Source: CALZIK01 sp945787635 (GTDB lineage: Bacteria > Acidobacteriota > Thermoanaerobaculia > Multivoradales > JAHEKO01). From it: a stretch of DNA of 64,000 nt. The notes under the pieces were generated by a model that searched no databases, had not been told where the DNA came from, and saw only the letters and a program-made list of their open reading frames with translations. Below, in pieces: positions 41,530 through 50,687 of the stretch; position 1 is the first letter of the stretch; every line of letters begins with the position of its first letter. The DNA lies in NCBI GenBank assembly GCA_947259725.1, contig CAMYNM010000001.1, positions 124,001 to 188,000 on the forward strand, given 5' to 3'. Made by a program: the position numbers and the translations under genes.

Positions 41530-41763
41530 CTAAGCTTCGGGCGCTTCGGTCGCGACCTCGTCTTCCACCACCTCGGCCTCAGGAGCCGGGCCGTAGTCCC
41601 AGTCGACCACTCCGTCGCGGATCTCGCGCATCGCCAGACGCCCGGGCTTATTCAGCCCAGCTTCGACCTTGGGCTGCGCGCCGCGCATCATTTGTTCGGC
41701 GCGAGACGCCGCAAGAAGAACGAAACGAAACTTGCTGTCAATGCGATCCGGAAACTTCAACAA
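41530..41763 (-). CDS. rpoZ: RNA polymerase omega subunit
   Basis: A 77-residue omega subunit, which helps assemble RNA polymerase by holding beta-prime. The conserved SKFRFVLLAASRAEQMMRGAQP stretch (near 10-31) is clear, followed by an acidic tail. It starts at TTG (41763), with GGAGG eight bases upstream, 15 bases after the gmk stop. The yicC-gmk-rpoZ order is widely conserved and supports the call. Confidence 0.93.
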   Translation of the reverse strand: MLKFPDRIDSKFRFVLLAASRAEQMMRGAQPKVEAGLNKPGRLAMREIRDGVVDWDYGPAPEAEVVEDEVATEAPEA

Positions 41764-41778
41764 AATCTGTTCCTCCGT

Positions 41779-42432
41779 TCAGACGCCGCCCGAGTCGGCC
41801 CGGCTCAGCGCATCTCGAAAGTCGCGAAGAACCTCTGCGACTCTCTCGGTTTGCCGTTCTCGGCGGTGTCGAATTGCTATCAAGATTGCGCGCAGTGCTT
41901 CCTGCGCACGGGTCAGGTCATCGTTGATCATAACATAGCCGTACATCTCGTAACGCTCGATCGCGGAAAGAGATAGCGCCAAACGGCGGGCCAGTTGATC
42001 GGCAGTGTCCACACCTCGGTCACGAATCCGGCGCTCCAACTCCGCGTAGCTTGGCGGCAGGATCAGCACACTCTCCGCCTGCGGATAGCTCTCCAGCACC
42101 TGGGCGGCGCCTTGGACGTCGATATCGAGAATAACGTCCCTTCCTTCACCGAGGTGGGGCAAGACGGCTGCTTTCGAGGTGCCCTTCAACTGGCCGTAGA
42201 CATCCGCCCACTCCAGGAACTCGTCTTCGATCACCATCTGGCGAAAGACACCCTCGTCCACAAAGTGGTAGTCCCGGCCGTCGACCTCGCCGGGGCGCGG
42301 ATCCCGAGTCGTATGGCTCACCGAGAACAGAAGTCCCTCCAACTCCGGGTCGCGGCCGACCAGGGCCCGCTGGATCAGCGTCGTCTTGCCGGCGCCCGAC
42401 GGCGCCGAGACGATCAAGAGTGTTCCCGTCAC
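41779..42432 (-). CDS. gmk: Guanylate kinase
   Basis: A 217-residue enzyme phosphorylating GMP to GDP with ATP. It has the P-loop SAPSGAGKTT (9-18), the GMP-binding SHTTRDPRPGEVDGRDYHFV (near 39-58) and the LDIDVQGA segment. The start is a GTG (42432) after AGGGG; yicC ends six bases upstream. Confidence 0.95.
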   Translation of the reverse strand: MTGTLLIVSAPSGAGKTTLIQRALVGRDPELEGLLFSVSHTTRDPRPGEVDGRDYHFVDEGVFRQMVIEDEFLEWADVYGQLKGTSKAAVLPHLGEGRDVILDIDVQGAAQVLESYPQAESVLILPPSYAELERRIRDRGVDTADQLARRLALSLSAIERYEMYGYVMINDDLTRAQEALRAILIAIRHRRERQTERVAEVLRDFRDALSRADSGGV

Positions 42433-42438
42433 GTTCCC

Positions 42439-43320
42439 CTACTCTACGTTTTGCACCTGCTCCCGAAGCTGCTCACAGAGCACTTTGCCATCGAGAACCA
42501 GCTGCGTGGCAGCCGAGCTACGGCTCTTGGAGCCGATCGTGTTGAGCTCGCGCAGGATCTCCTGCGCGAGAAAGTCGAGACGCTTGCCGACCGCGCCATC
42601 CTCGGCGAGGAGCGTGCCGAAGTGCTCCACATGCAGCTTGAGTCGGTCGAGCTCCTCCTGGATGTCAGCCTTGTCGACCAGAAGGGCGGCCTCCTGTGCC
42701 AGACGATCGACGTCGAAGCCCGCCCCGCCGGTGAGCTCGGCCAGCCGAGCTTGCAGCCGCTCGAGAAGATCCTGCTGCAGCGGAGCGCGCAGATCCGTCA
42801 GCTTCGCGACGACCTCACCCAACCCCGCCACGGCTCGTCGCAGGACCTTGGTGAGCTCGGCGCCCTCTCTCGCTCGGGCCTCGAGCAGCCGTTCCAAGGC
42901 CGACTCGACCGCGGCGTCGAGGACTCCCCGATCCGCGTCCGAAAAGACGTTCTCGACGGCCTCCACCGACACCACCCCGGGCAACCGCAGCAGGGTTCCG
43001 GTCTCGAGCGTCTCGCTAGCACCCTGTTTCGCGCCCAGGTGCCTGGACGCCTCGAGGTAGCGAGCCGCCGCGGCCTCGTCGATCTTGATTTCGAGCCCGC
43101 GAGTGGCCCGCGGACCGATCGACAGCCTCGCTTCGATTCTGCCTCGCTCGAGTCGCGCCCGGAGTTGCAGCACAATTCCCGGCTCGAGCGACCGGTGCTC
43201 CTCCGGCATGCGGACACTGATGTCCAGAAACCGATGATTCACGCTCCGCAAAGTCACCTTCGCCTCGTAGTTCTCGTTCTCGGCGGCGCCTTCGCCGAAG
43301 CCTGTCATGCTGAGTGGCAT
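42439..43320 (-). CDS. yicC: YicC-family endoribonuclease
   Basis: A 293-residue YicC protein; members are reported to be endoribonucleases. The N-terminal MTGFGEG with SVNHRFLDISVRMPEE (near 5-41) and the C-terminal EILRELNTIGSKS signature are diagnostic. It lies seven bases after msbA and six before gmk in the usual order. The acidic residues near the C-terminus are conserved in the family. Confidence 0.92.
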   Translation of the reverse strand: MPLSMTGFGEGAAENENYEAKVTLRSVNHRFLDISVRMPEEHRSLEPGIVLQLRARLERGRIEARLSIGPRATRGLEIKIDEAAAARYLEASRHLGAKQGASETLETGTLLRLPGVVSVEAVENVFSDADRGVLDAAVESALERLLEARAREGAELTKVLRRAVAGLGEVVAKLTDLRAPLQQDLLERLQARLAELTGGAGFDVDRLAQEAALLVDKADIQEELDRLKLHVEHFGTLLAEDGAVGKRLDFLAQEILRELNTIGSKSRSSAATQLVLDGKVLCEQLREQVQNVE

Positions 43321-43326
43321 TCCGGG

Positions 43327-45162
43327 CTATTCCTGAAACTGCAGGTCGTAGAGCCGCTTGTAGATGCCCTCTCCGGCCAACAGCTCACGGTGCTTGCCTT
43401 CCTCGACGACACGGCCCGCGTCCAGAACGGCGATCCGGTCGGCGATCTGGACCGTCGCGAGTCGATGCGCGATCACCAGGGTGGTGCGCCCCTCCATGAG
43501 GTTCATGAGGGCCTTTTGGACCAGGGCCTCCGATTCCGCGTCTAGCTGCGACGTGGCTTCATCCAGAATCAAAATCGGAGCGTCCTTGTAAAGCGCTCTC
43601 GCGATCGCCAGCCTCTGCCGCTGGCCGCCCGAGAGGTGGAGGCCGGATTCTCCGATCACCGTGTCATAACCCTGCGGCAGCCGCATGATGAACTCATCGG
43701 CGTAGGCCGCGGCGGCCGCCTCCCGAATCCTCTCCAAGGCCACGGTCTCCTGCCCGTAGGCGATGTTGTTGCGCACCGTATCGTTGAAGAGAACCGTATC
43801 CTGGGTCACCAGACCGATCAGTCGGCGGAGGCTCTCCAATGTGAAGTCTCGGATGTCGATCCCATCAATGCGCACGCACCCGGAGTCAGGGTCGAAGAAG
43901 CGCGGAAGAAGATTCACCAACGTGCTTTTCCCGGCGCCCGAAGGACCGACGAGGGCTACAACCTCGCCCTTGTGAATCCTGAGGCTCACCTCCTTGAGCA
44001 CGACCTGCTCGGTGTACGGGAAGGAAACACTCTCGAAGGCGATGTCGGCTTCGACATTGGGTATGACCTGCGCGTTGGGCCGGTCGGCGATCTCGATCGG
44101 CAGATCAATCAACGATTTCACTCGGCGTACCGCGGCCAACGACTGCTGGATCACGAGATTGACCTTGTTCAGCTTGCGAATCGGTTCGTACATCCAAACC
44201 AGGTTGAACAGAAAGCCGATGAAGCCGGAGGCAGACATCACCTCCGAGCGGATCTGCAAGCCCGCGTAGACCAGTAAACCGCTGAGGCCGACGACGCTCA
44301 TGGTCTCGATCACCGGGCTGGAGAGGCTGTTCAGGACCGACGCCCACAGATTGACCCGCAGATGCCTTCGAGTGGCGCTCGCGAAGCGTCGGTACTCGAA
44401 ATCCTCCATGCCGAATGCCTTCACCACGCGATGGCCCCGGGCACCCTCTCCCACCAGGTTGGCAAGATCCGCCATCCGCTCCTGGCTCTTGTAACTGGTC
44501 TTGCGCATTCCCTGCCCGAACCGCACGATCGGAAAGAGAACCGCGGGAATACCGAACGCGCAGACAAAGGCGAGGCTGGGATTGTTGAGAAACAGGAGCA
44601 CCGTCAGCACGAGCAAGGTGAGCGACTGCTGCACAAGATCGACCGCTCGCGTCGAAACGGCGGTCTGCATCATCGCGATGTCGTTGACGATTCGGCTGGT
44701 CAACTCGCCTGAAGGATGCCGGGCGTGAAAGCGGCTGCTCTGCTCGAGGATTCGCCGGTAGAGGCTATTGCGTATATCGGTGGTAACGCCGAGCCCGATG
44801 TGTTGAAACGAATACGAACTGATGAAGGCGACCAGGCTTCGAAACGTGAAGACCGCGATGACCAGCAGGGGCACGAAGAAGACCACCGATTTCTCGGTGA
44901 CACCCAGACGGTCCTTGACCTGCTGATAGAGCCTGGCAACCGTGGAGCGTACGGTGTTGCCTTTGTCCCCGGCGGCCGCGACCAGGCCGCTGGTCTGCTC
45001 GTGCTCCGCCGGATTGGTCTGCAGGACCTCTTCGAACACCGGCTCGATCAACACCACCAATGCTCCGGTGGCCACCGCGAATAGCCCAGCCGCGGCCACC
45101 GCGAACAGCACCCAAAGCCAGTAGCGCCTGAAGTAGCTGCCGAGGAAGCCCAGAACGCTCAT
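43327..45162 (-). CDS. msbA: MsbA-type lipid exporter (ABC transporter)
   Basis: A 611-residue half-transporter that forms a homodimer to flip lipid A or phospholipid across the inner membrane. The six-helix domain (about 1-330) precedes an ATPase domain with Walker A GPSGAGKST (near 388), the Q-loop, signature HLSGGQRQR and Walker B ILILDEATSQLD. The start overlaps the lpxB stop (ATGA). Its position next to lpxB favours lipid A export over multidrug efflux. The large loop between the first two helices is longer than in enteric MsbA. Confidence 0.9.
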   Translation of the reverse strand: MSVLGFLGSYFRRYWLWVLFAVAAAGLFAVATGALVVLIEPVFEEVLQTNPAEHEQTSGLVAAAGDKGNTVRSTVARLYQQVKDRLGVTEKSVVFFVPLLVIAVFTFRSLVAFISSYSFQHIGLGVTTDIRNSLYRRILEQSSRFHARHPSGELTSRIVNDIAMMQTAVSTRAVDLVQQSLTLLVLTVLLFLNNPSLAFVCAFGIPAVLFPIVRFGQGMRKTSYKSQERMADLANLVGEGARGHRVVKAFGMEDFEYRRFASATRRHLRVNLWASVLNSLSSPVIETMSVVGLSGLLVYAGLQIRSEVMSASGFIGFLFNLVWMYEPIRKLNKVNLVIQQSLAAVRRVKSLIDLPIEIADRPNAQVIPNVEADIAFESVSFPYTEQVVLKEVSLRIHKGEVVALVGPSGAGKSTLVNLLPRFFDPDSGCVRIDGIDIRDFTLESLRRLIGLVTQDTVLFNDTVRNNIAYGQETVALERIREAAAAAYADEFIMRLPQGYDTVIGESGLHLSGGQRQRLAIARALYKDAPILILDEATSQLDAESEALVQKALMNLMEGRTTLVIAHRLATVQIADRIAVLDAGRVVEEGKHRELLAGEGIYKRLYDLQFQE

Positions 45163-46298
45163 CGGGTCTCCCCTCGCAGCAATTCAAGAACTTCGTCAGC
45201 GGCCCTGGCGGCGGCCCCCGGCTCACCCAGGGCGGCCCTCAGCCCAGAGAGATCCGCCCGCATAGCGTCACGGCGCTTCCGGTCGTTCAAAAGGCTCTGG
45301 GCCTCGTCCGCGATCTGATTCGCGTGAGCCCGTCCCTGAATGAGCTCTGGAACCGCGGGCGCTCCGAGCACCAGGTTGACCAGGCTGATGTGGGGAACCC
45401 GAACGATCAGCCTCCCCAGCCAATAGCTGAACAGGCCTATGCGATACACGACGACCATAGGCGTTCTCAGCAATCCTACCTCTAAGGTGGCCGTGCCCGA
45501 AGCACAGAGCGCCAGGTGGGCGGAGGCGACCTCTCGGTAACGGTCCTTTTCGGCGATCTTTCGAACCGTGACCCCGCTCTTTGCGATCAGCCGATCGGCC
45601 TCACGGGGGTCCAGGGCCGCGGCCTGAACGAGCAGCACCTCCATCCCGGGCCGCCGCACCTGGAGCAGCCGAACCGCCTCCAGCAGCACCGGCAGCAGAC
45701 GCCGCACCTCGTTGCTCCGAGACCCAGGCAACAGGGCGATCCGAAAGGGGCCATCCGCCTCCGGGACGTGGTCCCAGGCCTGGTCCAGCTCCGGCACTTC
45801 GTCAACCAGGGGATGGCCCACGTGACAGACCGACACATGGCCGCGATAGAATTCGACCTCAAAGGGAAAGAAAACCAGCATCCGGTCGATGCACCTTGCC
45901 ATCGACTTGACCCTTCCCCTGCGCCATGCCCAGACCTGCGGGCTCACGTAGTAGACCACCGGAACGCCCATCTCCTTGAGCTTCGGAGCGAGGCGAAGGT
46001 TGAACTCCGGAAAATCGATCAGCACCGCGAGATCGGGAGGCTCGGACCTCACCCGGTCGAGGATCTGATCGAAGATCTCTTTCGCTCGCGAATAAACACG
46101 GAGCACTTCCGCGATCCCCATGACCGAAATCGCCGAGACGTCCGCAATCGGCTCGAGACCTCGAGCTCGCATGAGTTCCCCGCCGAGGCCGCAGACTTCG
46201 AGGTCGCCGCTCGAGCGGGCGCGAAGTTCTTGCAAGAGCCGGGCGCCGTGGAGGTCGCCCGAGGTCTCACCGGCGATCATCAGCAAACGCTTGGTCAT
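45159..46298 (-). CDS. lpxB: Lipid-A-disaccharide synthase
   Basis: A 379-residue GT-B enzyme that joins lipid X to UDP-2,3-diacylglucosamine to make the lipid A disaccharide. Family motifs are AGETSGDLHGA (near 9-19), LIDFPEFNLRLA, YYVSPQVWAWRRGR (near 120) and LLPGSRSNE. Together with msbA it shows that the cell makes lipid A. The ribosome site is weak. Confidence 0.95.
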   Translation of the reverse strand: MTKRLLMIAGETSGDLHGARLLQELRARSSGDLEVCGLGGELMRARGLEPIADVSAISVMGIAEVLRVYSRAKEIFDQILDRVRSEPPDLAVLIDFPEFNLRLAPKLKEMGVPVVYYVSPQVWAWRRGRVKSMARCIDRMLVFFPFEVEFYRGHVSVCHVGHPLVDEVPELDQAWDHVPEADGPFRIALLPGSRSNEVRRLLPVLLEAVRLLQVRRPGMEVLLVQAAALDPREADRLIAKSGVTVRKIAEKDRYREVASAHLALCASGTATLEVGLLRTPMVVVYRIGLFSYWLGRLIVRVPHISLVNLVLGAPAVPELIQGRAHANQIADEAQSLLNDRKRRDAMRADLSGLRAALGEPGAAARAADEVLELLRGETR

Positions 46299-46385
46299 GG
46301 CTTTGGTCAGCGAAAGACGGGTTCCGAGAGCCGGCAGCGCCCGCCCGGACTCGCTCCCGCGCCGGGACGCTCCGGCCCCGTTTTT

Positions 46386-46577
46386 CTAGGTTCCGGGCGG
46401 CCCCGACGGGAAGGGGTACATCAGCCACGCCAGGAGGATGCCGCCGCCCAGCAGGCCAACGAGAAGCTGAAGAAAAAGCCGTAGGCGGGCCTTCACCGAG
46501 CGCCGCCACAGAAACGCGAAAAACGTGCTCACGATCAGCGCGTACAGGGTCATCAGGAGTACGTGGTTTACCGGCAT
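46386..46577 (-). CDS. Small membrane protein
   Basis: A 63-residue protein with two hydrophobic helices (VLLMTLYALIVSTFFAFLW near 6-24 and FLQLLVGLLGGGILLAWLM near 35-53) joined by a basic loop (RRSVKARLR). The family is unknown. It is in line with lpxB and the membrane protein upstream, so it may be part of the envelope operon. Confidence 0.65.
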   Translation of the reverse strand: MPVNHVLLMTLYALIVSTFFAFLWRRSVKARLRLFLQLLVGLLGGGILLAWLMYPFPSGPPGT

Positions 46578-46595
46578 GCTTATGGGAAGGAAGCC

Positions 46596-47000
46596 CTAGT
46601 CTTTCTGCCCCGACGCCATGTCCCAGCAGTCGATCACCAGGAGCAGGTTCATCAGCCCGGCCGTGAGAATGAAAGCGCTGCCGTACTCGTAGCCGGGCCC
46701 GGTCAGATCGCCGCTGTAGCCCAAAAGATAGCGGAAGCCGAAGTAGGGCAATCCCACTCCCATGGAGGCCAGGGTGGCCAGGACCGTGAGCGGCCGATCG
46801 GCTACGACCGTATAGAGGTTGCCGTCGAGACTCCACCCGATCAGAAACGAGGCGATGACCACAAGCGCAAAGACCAGAGCCCGCCGCCGCTTACCGAGGT
46901 AGAAATGACCCGCTCCGGGGACCGCCCAGGCCAGCAATAGCGTTCTAATGAGGTGACCGGTGGCCGCGGCCACCGGCACTTGTTGCGCTTGTTCCGACAC
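46596..47000 (-). CDS. Polytopic membrane protein (possibly DUF6677-type)
   Basis: A 134-residue inner-membrane protein with about four helices. The AWAVPGAGHFYLGKRRRAL motif near residues 24-42 is shared by small TM2-like membrane proteins of unknown role. It starts with GTG at 47000 and lacks a strong ribosome site. It sits between the HU gene and lpxB. Confidence 0.68.
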   Translation of the reverse strand: MSEQAQQVPVAAATGHLIRTLLLAWAVPGAGHFYLGKRRRALVFALVVIASFLIGWSLDGNLYTVVADRPLTVLATLASMGVGLPYFGFRYLLGYSGDLTGPGYEYGSAFILTAGLMNLLLVIDCWDMASGQKD

Positions 47001-47043
47001 GAGAACGCTGATCGCTGTGTGAGGCTGGTCGCCTGGCGACCGT

Positions 47044-47340
47044 CTAGCCGTGAGTGTTCAGCAGCTCTTTCAGCTCTTTGCCAGGTTTGAAGTACGGGAT
47101 TCGCTTGGAAGGTACGTCGACCCGGTCGCCGGTCTTCGGGTTCCTGCCGATTCGGGGCCCACGGTTTCGAATCCGGAAACTGCCGAATCCACGAAGCTCT
47201 ATCTTGTCACCGTCCTTGAGCGAGGTAACGATGCTCTCGAAGACGGTGTTCACGATCAGCTCCGCGTGCTTCTTGGTGAGCTGCGTGGTCTTTGCAACCT
47301 CTTCAACCAATTCAGCCTTCGTCATTCCCTTCGTCGTCAC
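47044..47340 (-). CDS. HU/IHF-family DNA-binding protein
   Basis: A 98-residue nucleoid protein that bends DNA as a dimer. The helix pair (MTKAELVEEVAKTTQLTKKHAELIVNTV) is followed by the beta-arm signature GFGSFRIRNRGPRIGRNPKTG (near 50-70). It starts with GTG after GGGAG. Sitting just downstream of rpsA, like ihfB in many bacteria, it is probably the IHF-beta counterpart. Confidence 0.93.
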   Translation of the reverse strand: MTTKGMTKAELVEEVAKTTQLTKKHAELIVNTVFESIVTSLKDGDKIELRGFGSFRIRNRGPRIGRNPKTGDRVDVPSKRIPYFKPGKELKELLNTHG

Positions 47341-47413
47341 CGTTGTCTCCCTTGTCAGTTCTCGATTCCGGCGCGAGTCGTACCCAAACCGCCGGGCACT
47401 GCCACCGTCGAAC

Positions 47414-49342
47414 CTACTCCTCTTCCGACCGGTCGTCGTCTTCCGTCTCTTCCGCCGCGGGTTCCTCGGAAACCACGGCCTCTGGCTCTTCGCTGCCCGA
47501 GGCTTCAGCGGCGGCTTCGACGGGCTCCGCCTCGACCTCTGCTTCCGGCTCGGCTACGACATCGTCGGCAGTCCCGGAGTCGTCGGCCGCAGCGTCGTCC
47601 GCGGGTGCAGCCAGGGCCTCCGCAGCGGGCTCGTCGTCACCCGTCTCTGTGGCGCTCGACGACTCGTAGTCAGCCTGGAAGGCCGCTGCCTCCTCCTCGC
47701 TCGGCTGGTCGACGCCACGCATCGTGAGGCCGATCTTCTTGTCGTCCTCCTCGATTCGGAGGATGCGTGCCGAGACCCATTCGCCAACGCTGTAGAGCTC
47801 GACCAGAGAATCTCCCTCGAGATCGATCTCGCTGACGTGCGCCAGGCCCTCCAGACCATCGTGAATCTCGACGAAAAGGCCGAAATCGGTGACATTGACC
47901 ACCCTTCCGGTGATCGTGTCGCCAACCTGGTGACTCGACGCGAAATCGTCCCACTCGTTGGGCATGAACTCTTTGATGGAGAGCGAGACACGCTGATTCT
48001 CGACGTCGATGCCGGTAATCCGGGCCTTGATCTTGTCGCCCTTGTTGAGCACCTCGCCGGGGTGTTTGACCCGCTTGGTCCAGCTCATGTCGGAAACGTG
48101 GATCAGGCCGTCGATCTCTTCGGTGATCTGGATGAAGGCGCCGAACTCGGTAAGATTGCGGACTTCGCCCTCTATGACGTGGCCTACAGGATGAGAGACG
48201 GCCAGCTCTTCCCAGGGATTCCTCTCGGCCTGGCGCAAGGAAAGACTGATGCGCCGCTGGTTGAGGTCGAGCTCGGAAACGATCGCCTCGATGTCGTCAC
48301 CGACGTTGAGAATCTTGGACGGGTTGACCACTTTCTTGGTCCACGACATTTCGCTGACGTGGATGAGGCCCTCGACGCCCTCTTCGAGCTCGACGAAAGC
48401 CCCGTAGTCGACCAAGCTGACGACCTTGCCACGAACCCGGGAGCCGAGCGGGTACTTCTTCTCGACGACACTCCAAGGATCCTCGGTCCGCTGCTTGTAG
48501 CCGAGCGAGACGCGCTCCGAAGAGGGATCGAACTTGAGCACGACAACCGGAACCTCGTCGCCCACCGCGAAGTGCTCGGACGGGTGATTCACCCGGCCCC
48601 AGGAGATATCCGTGATGTGCAGCAGACCGTCGATACCCCCCAGGTCCACGAACACACCGTAGTCGGTGATGTTCTTGACCACGCCTTGCAGACGCGCTCC
48701 CTCTTCGAGGCGATCCAGCGTCTCGGCCTTCTTCTTGGCGAACTCCTTTTCCAGAACCGCCTTCCGGGACAGCACCACATTGTTGCGCCGCCGATCCATG
48801 CTGATGACCTTGAACTCGAGGTCCTCGCCACAGAGCGATTCGAGGTTCTTGATCGGCTTGATGTCCACCAGCGAGCCGGGCAGGAAGGCACGGATGCCGA
48901 TATCGACGGTCAACCCCCCCTTGATCCTTTCGAGCACGCGGCCCTGGATGATCTCGCTGGCGTTATAGCTGCGCTCGACGTCGGCCCAGACCTTCATGCG
49001 CTCCGCCTTCCGCTTGGAAAGCAGCACGTGCCCCTCGCCGTCTTCTGCCTTTTCGAGCAGGACATCGATTTCCTGCCCCACTTCCACGTCGACCTTGCCG
49101 TCGCGTTTCTCGAACTCTGAAATGGCCACCAGTCCTTCGGACTTGTAGCCCACGTCGATGATGACGTGGTTGGATGTCGTTCCAATCACCTTGCCGGTGA
49201 CGATCTCGCCTTCGCTCAGGTGACGCATGCTGGCGTCATACAGCGCAACCATCTCGTCGTAGCTAATCTCGTCCTGAGTGTCGGCAACGGCTGGGACGTC
49301 GACCTCCGTGGACGTCTCGTGCCGCTCTTCCGTCGGGTTCAT
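47414..49342 (-). CDS. rpsA: 30S ribosomal protein S1
   Basis: A 642-residue S1 protein with six S1 RNA-binding repeats (starting near 43, 125, 208, 293, 380 and 465; motifs such as GVFVDLGGIDGLLH and GAFVELEEGVEGLIH) and a very acidic Ala/Glu C-terminal tail of about 70 residues. It binds mRNA and helps initiation. AGGAGG lies eight bases before the ATG. The gene has its own consensus-like promoter and a structured leader. Confidence 0.95.
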   Translation of the reverse strand: MNPTEERHETSTEVDVPAVADTQDEISYDEMVALYDASMRHLSEGEIVTGKVIGTTSNHVIIDVGYKSEGLVAISEFEKRDGKVDVEVGQEIDVLLEKAEDGEGHVLLSKRKAERMKVWADVERSYNASEIIQGRVLERIKGGLTVDIGIRAFLPGSLVDIKPIKNLESLCGEDLEFKVISMDRRRNNVVLSRKAVLEKEFAKKKAETLDRLEEGARLQGVVKNITDYGVFVDLGGIDGLLHITDISWGRVNHPSEHFAVGDEVPVVVLKFDPSSERVSLGYKQRTEDPWSVVEKKYPLGSRVRGKVVSLVDYGAFVELEEGVEGLIHVSEMSWTKKVVNPSKILNVGDDIEAIVSELDLNQRRISLSLRQAERNPWEELAVSHPVGHVIEGEVRNLTEFGAFIQITEEIDGLIHVSDMSWTKRVKHPGEVLNKGDKIKARITGIDVENQRVSLSIKEFMPNEWDDFASSHQVGDTITGRVVNVTDFGLFVEIHDGLEGLAHVSEIDLEGDSLVELYSVGEWVSARILRIEEDDKKIGLTMRGVDQPSEEEAAAFQADYESSSATETGDDEPAAEALAAPADDAAADDSGTADDVVAEPEAEVEAEPVEAAAEASGSEEPEAVVSEEPAAEETEDDDRSEEE

Positions 49343-49368
49343 CTAACAAATACCTCCTAAGATTTTTT

Positions 49369-49403
49369 CGAGCCTTTGGCTCGTAGCCCGCCTGATCGGC
49401 GGG
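49369..49403 (-). promoter_or_regulatory. Structured rpsA leader (two hairpins)
   Basis: In the untranslated leader of rpsA, CCCGCC-N5-GGCGGG (49387-49403) and CGAGCC-N3-GGCTCG (49369-49383) form two adjacent stems, followed by an A-run and the AGGAGG ribosome site. S1 is known to regulate its own message in other bacteria; a similar role is inferred here. The A-run instead of a U-run argues against a terminator. Confidence 0.55.
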
Positions 49404-49444
49404 TGCCGAGTACCCCATAAGTATCTGGAAACTCGGAGTTTTGG

Positions 49445-49474
49445 AGTATAGACACCCCTTTTGAAGGGTGTCAA
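49445..49474 (-). promoter_or_regulatory. rpsA promoter (sigma-70-like)
   Basis: On the minus strand TTGACA (49469-49474) is followed after 18 bases by TATACT (49445-49450), near-consensus -35 and -10 boxes. The spacer is itself an inverted repeat (GACACCC-N8-GGGTGTC, 49451-49472), which could be an operator. The expected start is near 49438, giving a leader of about 95 bases. Confidence 0.72.
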
Positions 49475-49526
49475 GAAACTGTTCCTCCGGGTCCGCTCGG
49501 TCCGGCCCGCGTCCGAGAGCATCGGC

Positions 49527-50687
49527 TCAGGCCCGGTCCGGGCCCGCGGCGGCGCCTGCGGCCGCCAACGCCGCACCCAACTCGGCGCGAACCTCCGGAT
49601 CGCTCTCGGTTTCGAGCGACATTTCGAGCGCGTCTCGGACGGCTCGATCCCGCAGGCCGCCACCGGCGGCGATCCTACCCAGAGCCCAGGCGGCGTGCTC
49701 GCGCAACATGGCATCGTCGTCCCGCAACGCCGCCAGAAGCGGAACCGAATATCGAGAGTCGCCGGAGTTGCCCATCACGATGGCGGCGTTGCGCTTCAGG
49801 CCCGAAAGCTTCGAGCGCTTCATCGCGCTGCCCCGGAAGGCCTCGACGTACTCTTCGCGGCTCATGCCGAGCAGCCCGGTCAGCGAGAGGTCTTTTCGCT
49901 GATCCGGCGGCTCCAGCTCCGGATGGCTCGCGGCACCGAGTTCGGCGTTCGCAGGGCAGACCTCTTGGCACACGTCGCAGCCGAAAACCCAGCTGCCGAC
50001 CTCCGGGCGCATGCCGGCTGGAATCGAGCCGCGGTGCTCGATCGTCCAGTAGCTGATGCAGAGCCGGCTATCGAGCTTGTAGGCCTCGGTGAGCGCCCCG
50101 GTCGGGCAGGCCTCCAGGCACAAGCTGCAGGTGCCGCACAGGTCGGCGACCGCCGAATCGCTCGGCAGCTCGAGGGTGGTCAAAATCTCGCCGAGGAGAA
50201 ACCAGGAGCCCATATCGGGGTTCAGCAAATTGGTGTTCTTGCCGAAGGATCCGAGCCCCGCCCTGGCGGCCAGGTCCCGCTCGAGCACCGGCCCGGTATC
50301 CACGTAGCGGCGGGTTAGCGAGCCCGGAAACTCGTCCCGGATCTCCTCCTCCAACTGCTTCAGCCTATCCAGCATGAGGTCGTGGTAGTCCCGCCCGCGG
50401 GCATATCGAGCGACCCCGGGCCAGAGGTCGTTCGAAGCGTCCGACTCCACGCCCAGCGGCCAGTAGCGCAGCGCTACGCAGATCGCGCTGCGAGCGCCGG
50501 GAAGCAACTGCCTGGGATCGAGCCGCACCTCGACCCGGCGCTCGAGGTACCCCATGCCGGCCTGCGCGCCGTCGGCGAGCCACCTGAGAAACGACTCGCC
50601 GGTCGTGGCGCGATCCAGGCTCGCGATGCCAACCCTGTCGAACCCCGACCGCAGGGCGAGCTCACGCAATCGGTCGGACGGAGTCAT
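49527..50687 (-). CDS. queG: Epoxyqueuosine reductase
   Basis: A 386-residue cobalamin and Fe-S enzyme carrying out the last step of queuosine synthesis in tRNA. Two 4Fe-4S motifs, CGTCSLCLEACP and CDVCQEVCP, lie near residues 190-250; the substrate-binding RRYVDTGPVLERDLA is before them. The C-terminal 90 residues look HEAT-like (AAWALGRIA), as in longer QueG forms. The ATG overlaps the stop of the mutS-like gene by four bases. Confidence 0.92.
   Translation of the reverse strand: MTPSDRLRELALRSGFDRVGIASLDRATTGESFLRWLADGAQAGMGYLERRVEVRLDPRQLLPGARSAICVALRYWPLGVESDASNDLWPGVARYARGRDYHDLMLDRLKQLEEEIRDEFPGSLTRRYVDTGPVLERDLAARAGLGSFGKNTNLLNPDMGSWFLLGEILTTLELPSDSAVADLCGTCSLCLEACPTGALTEAYKLDSRLCISYWTIEHRGSIPAGMRPEVGSWVFGCDVCQEVCPANAELGAASHPELEPPDQRKDLSLTGLLGMSREEYVEAFRGSAMKRSKLSGLKRNAAIVMGNSGDSRYSVPLLAALRDDDAMLREHAAWALGRIAAGGGLRDRAVRDALEMSLETESDPEVRAELGAALAAAGAAAGPDRA

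Noticed and set aside
47054..49120. Plus-strand open frame of 688 codons opposite rpsA
   Set aside because: It is a periodic shadow of the S1 repeats; it has no ribosome site, and rpsA is certain.
49369..49403. Intrinsic terminator after queG
   Set aside because: On the minus strand the stems are followed by A residues, not U, and they lie downstream of the rpsA promoter, so a leader is the better reading.
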